Under the pieces are notes generated by a model that was not told where the DNA came from, ran no database searches, and worked only from the letters and a program-made list of their open reading frames with translations. A stretch of DNA of 6,091 nucleotides from Peptococcaceae bacterium (GTDB lineage Bacteria > Bacillota > DSM-12270 > Thermacetogeniales > Thermacetogeniaceae), in assembly GCA_003160265.1 (NCBI GenBank), contig PLQY01000033.1:29182-35272 (forward strand), read 5' to 3'. Positions 1-5,151 of this stretch are shown here, piece after piece. The translations under genes were made by a program, and so were the position numbers. Position 1 is the stretch's first letter. Every line of letters starts with the position of its first letter.

Positions 1-29
1 ATTCAAACTCCGCTTCGCTTCGTTTGAAT
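1..29. repeat. Short inverted repeat at the left window edge
   Basis: ATTCAAAC (1-8) and GTTTGAAT (22-29) are perfect inverted copies around a 13-nt spacer that itself contains a short tandem CGCTT CGCTT. It may extend beyond the edge. With no T-tract on either visible side, its role is unknown; it could be an intergenic repeat remnant or a leader hairpin. Confidence 0.4.
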
Positions 30-96
30 TGCCGCCCTCAGTTTAAGGGTCTGCGATGGAAACAGCCCAACTACATTAGTGCCAAACTTATGATTT

Positions 97-125
97 ATTA
101 TAGCATACCGGCCAAATACAAACAA
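97..125 (-). promoter_or_regulatory. Extended -10 promoter reading leftward, downstream of ispA
   Basis: On the minus strand a perfect TATAAT (102-97) is preceded by TGC (105-103), an extended -10 element, with TTGTTT (125-120; three of six matches to TTGACA) at a 17-bp spacing. Transcription would start near position 90 and run out of the left edge, presumably into the gene after ispA. No coding region is visible in bases 1-138, so this would be leader sequence. Confidence 0.55.
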
Positions 126-138
126 ATGGGCGTTTTTA

Positions 139-1026
139 TCAGGATTGACGGTTTAACAGGTACCGGGCGGCCCCAATCAGAAATGCCGCTGAGTCTCCCA
201 GGCATGCAATGCTATGCAGGGCCTTGTTCACTTGCGCTTCGGCAAGCCGGCGCGCCTGTTCCAGACCATACATGGACGGGTAGGTAGCTTTCCGGTTGGC
301 CAGGTCGCTGTTCAGCGGTTTCCCCAGCAGGATCTCGTCCCCGGTGAGGTCCAGGATGTCGTCGGTGATCTGAAAGGCCAGGCCGAAGCTCGTGCCATAG
401 CCGGCCAGAGCCTGCAGGTCCCGGGCGTCCGCATCTGCCAGGAGGCCACCGGTCCTCAGGGCGGCCCGAAACAGAAAGGCGGTCTTGTGGAGATGGATGT
501 AGGCCAACTGATCCGGATCGATTGCCTGGCCCTCTGACTCCAGATCGACCACCTGCCCGCCGATCAGCCCGTCGGTGCCGGCCGCTGCCGCCAGCTCCAC
601 CACCACTCTCATGACCGGTTCAGCCGCAAAACCTGCAGTCTGCAGCCGGCCCAGCGTCCCAAATGCCAGCGTCAGCAGGGCGTCACCCGCCAGGATGGCG
701 ATTGCCTCGCCAAACACCTTGTGGCAGGTCGGCTTGCCGCGGCGCAGGTCGTCGTCGTCCATCGCCGGGAGGTCATCGTGGATGAGAGAATAGGTATGAA
801 TCATCTCCAGGGCCGCTGCGGCAGGCAGCAAAGGCTCCGGGGGCTGTCCCAGCACCTCGGCCGCAGCCAGGGCAAGCGCCCCGCGCAACCGCTTGCCACC
901 GGCAAAAACGCTGTAGCGCATCGCCCGGTGGATGAGGGCGGGTTGGCTGTCGGCGTCAGGCAGATAACGGTCCAGGGCTTGATTGATCACTTCAGCCTTG
1001 GCGCTCAGTTCCTGTTCCCAGTTCAT
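139..1026 (-). CDS. ispA: Polyprenyl synthetase, probable (2E,6E)-farnesyl diphosphate synthase
   Basis: This enzyme condenses isopentenyl diphosphate with dimethylallyl and then geranyl diphosphate to make C15 farnesyl diphosphate for quinones and undecaprenyl carriers. At 295 residues it is complete and close to bacterial IspA. Visible motifs: GGKRLRG (43-49), the first Asp-rich motif DDLPAMDDDDLRRG (84-97) with the two-residue insertion of bacterial farnesyl synthases, IGGQVVDLESEG (155-166), LHKTAFLFRAAL (179-190), the second Asp-rich motif DDILD (222-226) and GKPLNSDLANRKATYPS. The segment MIHTYSLIH just before the first motif (Tyr at -5, Ser at -4) matches bacterial FPP synthase; a longer-chain product cannot be fully excluded. 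ATG at 1026 overlaps the xseB TGA by 4 nt. In related genomes dxs often follows, but the window ends 138 nt later with no gene visible. Confidence 0.95.
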   Translation of the reverse strand: MNWEQELSAKAEVINQALDRYLPDADSQPALIHRAMRYSVFAGGKRLRGALALAAAEVLGQPPEPLLPAAAALEMIHTYSLIHDDLPAMDDDDLRRGKPTCHKVFGEAIAILAGDALLTLAFGTLGRLQTAGFAAEPVMRVVVELAAAAGTDGLIGGQVVDLESEGQAIDPDQLAYIHLHKTAFLFRAALRTGGLLADADARDLQALAGYGTSFGLAFQITDDILDLTGDEILLGKPLNSDLANRKATYPSMYGLEQARRLAEAQVNKALHSIACLGDSAAFLIGAARYLLNRQS

Positions 1027-1292
1027 CTCGGTCTACCACCGGGGTCGGCGCCGCCCAGCCAGGAGGGAGCAGAGGCGTAATACTCCGACAACAGCACCTC
1101 TACCTGTGACTCGAAGGCATCCAGGTGCCCTACGCAGATGCTCAGGTTCTTGATTCCCTCCCGGAATGCCTCCAGCGACTCCGCCAGGGTCATTTCCCCC
1201 TGTTCCAGATTGGCGACCACTGCTTCCAGGCAGGCGAGGGCGTCTTCAAAGGTCACTACCGTTTCTTCCGGCGGCCCGTATCCTTGCTCCAC
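1023..1292 (-). CDS. xseB: Exodeoxyribonuclease VII small subunit
   Basis: XseB is a small helical protein that binds the stalk of XseA and is required for exonuclease VII activity. The 89-residue product has the family core: TFEDALACLEAVVANLEQGEMTLAESLEAFREGIKNLSICVGHLDAFESQVEVLL (about 13-67), two amphipathic helices with the typical LEQGE-LxESLxxFxEG signature. The tail after residue 70 (YYASAPSWLGGADPGGRPR) is longer and glycine/proline-rich, probably unstructured. Start: GTG at 1292 lies 6 nt behind GGAGGG (1304-1299), inside xseA, so the genes overlap by 37 nt. A GTG at 1256 abutting the xseA stop (TAGTG) is an alternative giving 77 residues but lacks such a site. The stop overlaps the ispA start as ATGA (1026-1023), indicating translational coupling. 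Confidence 0.94.
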   Translation of the reverse strand: MEQGYGPPEETVVTFEDALACLEAVVANLEQGEMTLAESLEAFREGIKNLSICVGHLDAFESQVEVLLSEYYASAPSWLGGADPGGRPR

Positions 1293-2530
1293 AGCGTTCC
1301 CTCCACTTCCGCGTCCGCCTTGGCGGGCACCCGCTCAGTCACCTTGCAGTTCAGGCTCCCTTCACCGAGGATCACTTTCAGGAGGTCGCCATCCTGGACC
1401 TGGCGGCTGCTCTGAACGATCCTGCCGCTGTCCTGATGGCAGCAGACACTGTAGCCTCTTTTTAAAATTGCCAGCGGGTTCAGGCTGTCCAGCTTCTCCG
1501 CCAGCACCCGCCTCCTGTTGACCGCCTGATCGCGCCCGGACTGCATCCCATGCAGGAGTTGCACCTGCAGCAGCTTCAACTCCTGTTTATACCGGGAGCA
1601 AAGCTGCCGGGGATAGCGCTCCAGTTCCCGCTCGCCGATCTCCTGCAACTGCCGCTGTTTTTGCCTGAGCGTACCCTGAACGGCACCCAGGACCAGGCGG
1701 TCCTGAAGCCGGCACAGCCTGTTTTCCAGTTCCAGGTGCGAGGGCACCCCCAACTCTGCGGCAGCCGAAGGGGTGGCCGCCCGGACGTCGGCGACCAGGT
1801 CGGCAATGGAGTAATCGGTCTCGTGGCCAACGGCGCTCACTACCGGATGGCACAGCTTGAAGATCGTGCGCGCCACCTCCACCGTGTTGAACGCCCACAA
1901 CTCCTCCAGAGAGCCCCCGCCCCTGCCGACAATGATCAGATCAACATCCTGCCGCCGGTCAAGCAACTCGAGGGCGGCACAGATCTCCCGGGGCGCCTGT
2001 TCGCCCTGAACCGCGGCGGGCGCCAGCACGATGGAGATACCGGGCCAGCGGCGCCGCATCACCGTTACCAGGTCATGCCACGCCGCTCCGTTCTGTGAAG
2101 TGACCACCCCGACTTTTCGGGGAAAACGGGGCAGCGGCTTTTTATGTTCCGGCGCAAACAGCCCTTCCGCCTGCAACTGCTCCTTGAGACGGCAGTAGGC
2201 GGCATACAGGGCGCCCATGCCGTCCGGCGCCAGTTCCTCGGCGTACAACTGGTACTGGCCGTCCCGCTCATAGATGCTGACATGGCCGCGCACGATCACA
2301 CTCATTCCGTTGGATGGCAGGAAGTTCAACTGGCTGCAGCGGGAGCGGAACATGACACAGCGCATACAGCTCGCGGCATCTTTCAAAGTAAAGTAGAGAT
2401 GGCCGGAGGTGTGATGCTTGCAGTTGGAGATCTCGCCCCGCACCCAGATGTTGCCCAGCAGAGTGTCCGCCTCCAGGAGATCCCGCAGGTATCCGGTTAC
2501 CTCCCCCACGCTGTAGACACGGCGCAGCAT
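1256..2530 (-). CDS. xseA: Exodeoxyribonuclease VII large subunit
   Basis: XseA is the catalytic subunit of exonuclease VII, which degrades single-stranded DNA from both ends into oligonucleotides in repair and recombination; it assembles with several XseB copies. At 424 residues it has normal length. An N-terminal OB-fold (about 1-105) contains NIWVRGEISN, SGHLYFTLKD and CVMFRS. The catalytic domain shows VGVVTSQNGAAWHD (140-153), GRGGGSLEELWAFN (202-215), SAVGHETD (232-239) and IADLVADVRAATPSAAAE (242-259). A long charged helical region (about 265-365), the XseB-binding coiled coil, then LNPLAILKRGYSV and a small C-terminal strand domain complete it. The usual TSPTGAAIRD appears as TSQNGAAWHD; the Asp is kept. 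The ATG lies 6 nt after the second folD gene, and the end overlaps xseB by 37 nt. Confidence 0.96.
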   Translation of the reverse strand: MLRRVYSVGEVTGYLRDLLEADTLLGNIWVRGEISNCKHHTSGHLYFTLKDAASCMRCVMFRSRCSQLNFLPSNGMSVIVRGHVSIYERDGQYQLYAEELAPDGMGALYAAYCRLKEQLQAEGLFAPEHKKPLPRFPRKVGVVTSQNGAAWHDLVTVMRRRWPGISIVLAPAAVQGEQAPREICAALELLDRRQDVDLIIVGRGGGSLEELWAFNTVEVARTIFKLCHPVVSAVGHETDYSIADLVADVRAATPSAAAELGVPSHLELENRLCRLQDRLVLGAVQGTLRQKQRQLQEIGERELERYPRQLCSRYKQELKLLQVQLLHGMQSGRDQAVNRRRVLAEKLDSLNPLAILKRGYSVCCHQDSGRIVQSSRQVQDGDLLKVILGEGSLNCKVTERVPAKADAEVEGTLWSKDTGRRKKR

Positions 2531-2536
2531 TCTCTT

Positions 2537-3391
2537 CTATACTCCGGCCTTGTCTTTGGCGGCTTCCAGCAAGTTGTAGATGAGCATGATGATGCGAACG
2601 GGACCCAAACCACCGGGGACCGGGGTGATGGCTGCGACAACCTCGGCGGCGCTGTCGTAGTCCACGTCACCGACGGACTTGCCGTCGACCCAGTTGGAGC
2701 CGGTGTCGATGACGATGGCGCCCGGCTTCAGCATGTCGCCGGTGATCGCCCGCGGCCTGGCGACCTCGGTGACCACGATATCAGCCTGCCTGGTGTAGGG
2801 GGCAAAATCCACATCCGGGCTGACCAGGGTCACGGTGCAGCCCTTTTCGAACAGCATCACGGTGACCGGTTTGCCGATCTCGATCGAGAAGCCGACCACT
2901 ACGGCGTGCTTGCCCTTGAAATCAATCCCCTGCTTTTCTAAAATCTTGATGCAGGCAAAGGCGGTGACTCCCCAGTAGCACTTGTCACCGATCAGCAAGT
3001 TTCCGAGGTTGACCGGATGGAAGGCATCGATGTCCTTTTCCGGTAAAATGGCGCCCATCACCTGTTTTTCATACTGGTGCAGGTGGTGCGGCAGAGGGCA
3101 TTGGACCAGGATCCCGTGCACGCTGTCATCCCAGTCCAGCTTCTCCACCAGGGCCATCAACTGCTCGAGAGTGGCATCCTCGGGCAGGTGGTGGACCTCC
3201 CCGATGCTGCCCACGCTCTCGGCAGCCTTGGCCTTGGTCCTGACGTACAGGGCCGAGTCCTGGGCGTCCCCGACCAGGATCAGGGCCATTTTCGGAGTGA
3301 TCCTCTTCTTTTTGAGATCCTCCGTCTCCTGGGCCAACTGCTGCCTGATCTCCTCGGCGATCTCTTTTCCGACAATCCGCACTGCTGCCAC
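2537..3391 (-). CDS. folD: FolD-like protein, copy 2: keeps the catalytic Lys, altered cofactor-site motifs
   Basis: A 284-residue FolD-family protein, collinear with copy 1 through about residue 100. It starts at GTG 3391, 8 nt after AGGGAGG. The catalytic set is present: Tyr49 and Lys53 (YVRTK), Gln97 (ILVQCPLP) and Asp122 (EKDIDAFHP, with G-to-A after the Asp). Motifs near the nucleotide and substrate pocket are degraded: PCTPxG reads GVTAFA (141-146), the loop is GFSIEIGKP (167-175), the usual VAVGxP reads TEVARP (208-213), DVGIN is DTGSN (229-233), and PGGVGPMT is PGGLGPVR with Arg266 for Thr. It may be a cyclohydrolase-biased paralogue or the partner of copy 1; both are inference. A different C1 carrier or ligand cannot be excluded. 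Its stop TAG is 6 nt before xseA, whose ribosome binding site probably lies in its last codons, so it heads the folD-xseA-xseB-ispA run. Confidence 0.88.
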   Translation of the reverse strand: MAAVRIVGKEIAEEIRQQLAQETEDLKKKRITPKMALILVGDAQDSALYVRTKAKAAESVGSIGEVHHLPEDATLEQLMALVEKLDWDDSVHGILVQCPLPHHLHQYEKQVMGAILPEKDIDAFHPVNLGNLLIGDKCYWGVTAFACIKILEKQGIDFKGKHAVVVGFSIEIGKPVTVMLFEKGCTVTLVSPDVDFAPYTRQADIVVTEVARPRAITGDMLKPGAIVIDTGSNWVDGKSVGDVDYDSAAEVVAAITPVPGGLGPVRIIMLIYNLLEAAKDKAGV

Positions 3392-3398
3392 GTATGCA

Positions 3399-3412
3399 AC
3401 CTCCCTAAAATT
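3399..3412 (-). repeat. 14-nt leader sequence shared by both folD-like genes, copy at the second gene
   Basis: AATTTTAGGGAGGT at 3412-3399 is identical to the minus-strand sequence at 4383-4370 before the first folD-like gene. It contains the ribosome binding site of each gene. The identity reaches beyond the Shine-Dalgarno core, so it may be a remnant of the tandem duplication that made the pair, or a shared control element. Confidence 0.6.
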
Positions 3413-3430
3413 GATTGCTCAATCGATCTT

Positions 3431-3474
3431 AATAAGGAAAGGAGAACTGGATCCTTTGCAGCATCCAGTTCCCC
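3431..3474 (-). terminator. Hairpin with T-rich tail between the two folD-like genes (terminator or attenuator)
   Basis: In minus-strand RNA, GGGGAACTGGAT (3474-3463) pairs with ATCCAGTTCTCC (3452-3441), a 12-bp stem with one G-U wobble that is a mismatch on the other strand. The loop is 10 nt. TTTCCTTATT follows (3440-3431). The tail is interrupted by two C residues, so termination may be partial, lowering expression of the second folD, xseA, xseB and ispA relative to the first folD. It could also act as a 3' mRNA stabiliser. Confidence 0.65.
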
Positions 3475-3493
3475 GATCAGCCGTCCTAATCTT

Positions 3494-4363
3494 TTAGGCT
3501 CTCTTCTCAAGCTGCCACTTGGCAGCTTCCACGGTGTTCTGCATTAAAATAGCGGTGGTGGCAGTGCCGGCGCCGCCCGGAACCGGGGTTATATAGGCCG
3601 CCTTTTCGGCAGCGATCTCGGTCTCCACGTCGCCGACGATCTTGCCGTCCTTGGTAGCGTTGATCCCGACATCGATCACGATGGCGCCCTCTTTGACCCA
3701 GTCGCCCTTGACCAGGTGAGGCACTCCGACAGCCACGATCAGGATCTCCGCCCTTCTGACGTGGGACTCGGTCAGGCCTCGCTGGCCGGTGGCGATGTGG
3801 CCGACGGTCACAGTGCCGAACTCATTGAGGAACAGCAGCGCCGCCGGCTTGCCCACGATGTCGCTGTGGCCGATAACCACGATCTCCTTGCCGTAGACAT
3901 CCACCCCGGTGGACTTCACCAGTTCAAAGGCGCCCTTGGCGGTACAGGGTACTAGACGCGGCTTGCCATAGGTGACCAGGCCCATGTTGTGGGGGGTCAT
4001 GCCCTCGACGTCCTTCTCGTAGGCAATGCTCCACTGGCAGACCTTGGCGTCGATCTGGGCCGGGAGCGGCATCTGCAGGATGATGCCGGTGACTTTCGGG
4101 TCGTTGTTCAGGCCGGCGATGTGCTTCAGGAGTTGGTCCTGGGTCAAGTCCGCAGGCAGTTCCTGGAGTTCATACTTGATGCCGACAGCCTCGGCAACCT
4201 TGCGCTGGGCGTTGGTGTAAACGCGGGATGCATCGTTCTGCCCCACCTGAATGGCGACCAGGCTCGGCGATACCCCCGTGGCCTTTAACGAAACGACTTC
4301 CTGAGAAACCTCACCCTTGATCTTCTCCGCAAGCGGTTTTCCTAACAACAGTTGAGCGGCCAT
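3494..4363 (-). CDS. folD: FolD-like protein, copy 1: methylene-THF dehydrogenase fold with altered cyclohydrolase residues
   Basis: FolD oxidises 5,10-methylene-THF to methenyl-THF with NAD(P) and hydrolyses it to 10-formyl-THF in the cytoplasm. This 289-residue protein is full length and collinear with the family. Retained: Tyr49, ILQMPLP with Gln97, PCT-KG near Cys140, the dinucleotide motif GHSDIVGKP (165-173), AVGVP (211-215), DVGIN (231-235) and TPVPGG (259-264). Changed: the catalytic Lys of the Y-x-x-x-K motif (human Lys56) is Gln53; the second Asp of KDVDG (human Asp125) is Glu120, giving KDVEG; PCTP is PCTA; and PGGVGPMT is PGGAGTAT. Lys56 is essential for cyclohydrolase activity, and the yeast NAD-dependent dehydrogenase Mtd1, which also lacks this Lys, is dehydrogenase-only. 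I therefore infer a mainly dehydrogenase role. ATG at 4363 has an excellent AGGGAGGT site. A second FolD paralogue follows 102 nt downstream. Confidence 0.9.
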   Translation of the reverse strand: MAAQLLLGKPLAEKIKGEVSQEVVSLKATGVSPSLVAIQVGQNDASRVYTNAQRKVAEAVGIKYELQELPADLTQDQLLKHIAGLNNDPKVTGIILQMPLPAQIDAKVCQWSIAYEKDVEGMTPHNMGLVTYGKPRLVPCTAKGAFELVKSTGVDVYGKEIVVIGHSDIVGKPAALLFLNEFGTVTVGHIATGQRGLTESHVRRAEILIVAVGVPHLVKGDWVKEGAIVIDVGINATKDGKIVGDVETEIAAEKAAYITPVPGGAGTATTAILMQNTVEAAKWQLEKRA

Positions 4364-4506
4364 TACTTTACCTCCCTAAAATTAGTAAGTTTTTAGTGGT
4401 AATTCTCTGTCAATCAACCAAATTCCTGCCTGATGCCAAAAAGTTTCTATTTAGCCTGCAAGCCTGCCGAACCCGCAGGTTTCTCATCTCATCGGGAGCC
4501 GACTTG
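4364..4506 (-). promoter_or_regulatory. Long untranslated leader before the first folD-like gene
   Basis: About 140 nt without a gene lie between the nusB hairpin and folD. On the minus strand it holds a CCTGC/GCAGG hairpin (4478-4462), possible long-range pairing of GCAAG (4508-4504) with CTTGC (4462-4458), a CCCG/CGGG pairing (4495-4492 with 4474-4471), a TTTTT run (4443-4439), and a perfect TTGACA (4413-4408) for which I find no good -10 at normal spacing. The gene start has a strong ribosome binding site, AGGGAGGT (4377-4370), 6 nt before ATG. The region must carry a promoter or readthrough signal if the upstream hairpin terminates, but I cannot place it. I do not recognise a known riboswitch class. 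Confidence 0.35.
4370..4383 (-). repeat. 14-nt leader sequence shared by both folD-like genes, copy at the first gene
   Basis: AATTTTAGGGAGGT at 4383-4370, identical to 3412-3399. Here its AGGGAGGT part lies 6 nt before the ATG of the first folD-like gene. Confidence 0.6.
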
Positions 4507-4587
4507 CCAAATAAATACAAGAACCCGGTTTTTAAGCGACAAGAAGCGGCGCCTGGCTACCCGCTCCTTGTCATGTCAACCGGGTTC
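4507..4587 (-). terminator. Nested hairpin and T-rich tail after nusB, probable intrinsic terminator
   Basis: On the minus strand GAACCCGGTT (4587-4578) pairs perfectly with AACCGGGTTC (4530-4521). Inside this, GACAAGGAGCGG (4572-4561) pairs with CCGCTTCTTGTC (4549-4538), 12 bp with one pair that is G-U in minus-strand RNA but A-C in plus-strand RNA, so the structure favours minus-strand transcripts. The apical loop is 11 nt; internal loop sides are 5 and 7 nt. A T-rich run, TTGTATTTATTT, follows directly (4520-4509). The outer stem contains the last three codons and stop of nusB. It probably separates nusB from the folD unit, at least partly. Confidence 0.65.
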
Positions 4588-4989
4588 AACAGTAACTTCT
4601 TTGGCAATGCGGCCTAAAATGCCATTGATGAAACGCGGGGCGTCTTTGTGGCTGAAAATTTTGGCCAGTTCGAGGGCTTCATCTATGGCCACGTTGACCG
4701 GGGTGGCATGATAATAAAGCATTTCAAAAAGACCCAGCCTCAGAATGTTGCGGTCCACGTTAGCCATCCGGGGCAGATCCCAATCGGTGGCATAGTGGGT
4801 CAGATAATCGTCGATCTGCTGCTGATGTTCCAGTGCTCCTGCTACCAGGGCGCGGGTAAAATCCGCCGTGGCGCCGGTTGCTCTGCATTCATTCAATGTG
4901 TAGACCAGGGCGCTCTCCGGTTTGGCCTTGCCCATGTCCACCTGGAACAAAACCTGCAGGGCCATCTCACGCGCCCGCCGCCTACTCAA
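4576..4989 (-). CDS. nusB: Transcription antitermination factor NusB
   Basis: NusB, with NusE (ribosomal protein S10), binds BoxA RNA and supports antitermination in rRNA operons. The protein is all-helical and has family hallmarks: an N-terminal arginine cluster MSRRRAREMALQVLFQVD, then VDRNILRLGLFEML (about 78-91), PVNVAIDEALELAKIFS (about 97-113) and RFINGILGRIAKE (about 119-131). The frame is open from an ATG at 5085, which would add 32 residues unlike NusB. I choose TTG at 4989 because it gives 137 residues, the normal family length, begins exactly at the conserved SRRRARE, and sits 8 nt after GGGGAG (5003-4998). A GTG at 4998 is too close to that site. The TGA stop (4578-4576) falls inside the outer stem of a terminator-like hairpin. 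The function is confident; the non-ATG start is an inference. Confidence 0.93.
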   Translation of the reverse strand: MSRRRAREMALQVLFQVDMGKAKPESALVYTLNECRATGATADFTRALVAGALEHQQQIDDYLTHYATDWDLPRMANVDRNILRLGLFEMLYYHATPVNVAIDEALELAKIFSHKDAPRFINGILGRIAKEVTVEPG

Positions 4990-5013
4990 ACGGAACACTC
5001 CCCCCGGCACTAA

Positions 5014-5031
5014 TGCAAGGCGTACCTTGCA
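5014..5031 (-). promoter_or_regulatory. Hairpin in the nusB leader
   Basis: A perfect 7-bp inverted repeat (TGCAAGG and CCTTGCA on the minus strand) encloses a TACG tetraloop. It ends 10 nt upstream of the GGGGAG ribosome binding site of nusB and 24 nt before the TTG start. It has no T-tract, so it is not a terminator. A role in RNA stability or in control of nusB translation is possible but is inference. Confidence 0.4.
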
Positions 5032-5151
5032 GAAACCATCAGACAAGCATTTAGAATTTCCAAGAAAGCCGCAAATATACTTCAATGCCGGGTATCATCG
5101 AATAGGTTCCGGGCGAAACAGACGCCTCCGCAGAGCATCCAGGCTGCCCTC

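Noticed and set aside
1023..1256. Shorter xseB start at GTG 1256, overlapping the xseA stop as TAGTG
   Set aside because: An attractive overlap, but no comparable ribosome binding site, whereas GTG 1292 has GGAGGG at 6 nt.
2144..2941. Long open frame on the plus strand (265 codons) and similar plus-strand frames across the window
   Set aside because: They lie opposite well-recognised genes on the minus strand, have no family-like sequence, and arise from GC-rich codon bias in the antisense frame.
3411..3426. Dyad GATTG-ct-CAATC upstream of the second folD-like gene as an operator
   Set aside because: Only 5-bp half-sites with a 2-nt centre; too short to distinguish from chance.
4385..4413. 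Perfect TTGACA (4413-4408) as a -35 box for the first folD-like gene
   Set aside because: No acceptable -10 at 15-19 bp; the closest candidate ACTAAT is 21 bp away. Kept only as a note in the leader entry.
4447..4482. CCTGC/GCAGG hairpin in the folD leader as an intrinsic terminator
   Set aside because: The stem is only 5 bp and the T-run lies about 18 nt or more downstream, too far for a standard terminator.
4364..4520. THF, ZTP, glycine, cyclic-di-GMP or T-box riboswitch before folD
   Set aside because: None of the conserved core strings I know for these classes can be found; only generic pairings are present.
4990..5085. N-terminal extension of NusB from ATG 5085 (32 extra residues)
   Set aside because: The extension has no similarity I recognise to NusB, contains an unusual Cys-rich stretch, has no good ribosome binding site, and overlaps the leader hairpin; the TTG at 4989 fits the family start.
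5074..5102. TATATT (5079-5074) as a -10 box for nusB
   Set aside because: The matching -35 at 17 bp (TTCGAT) has only two consensus matches, so the promoter is not convincing.
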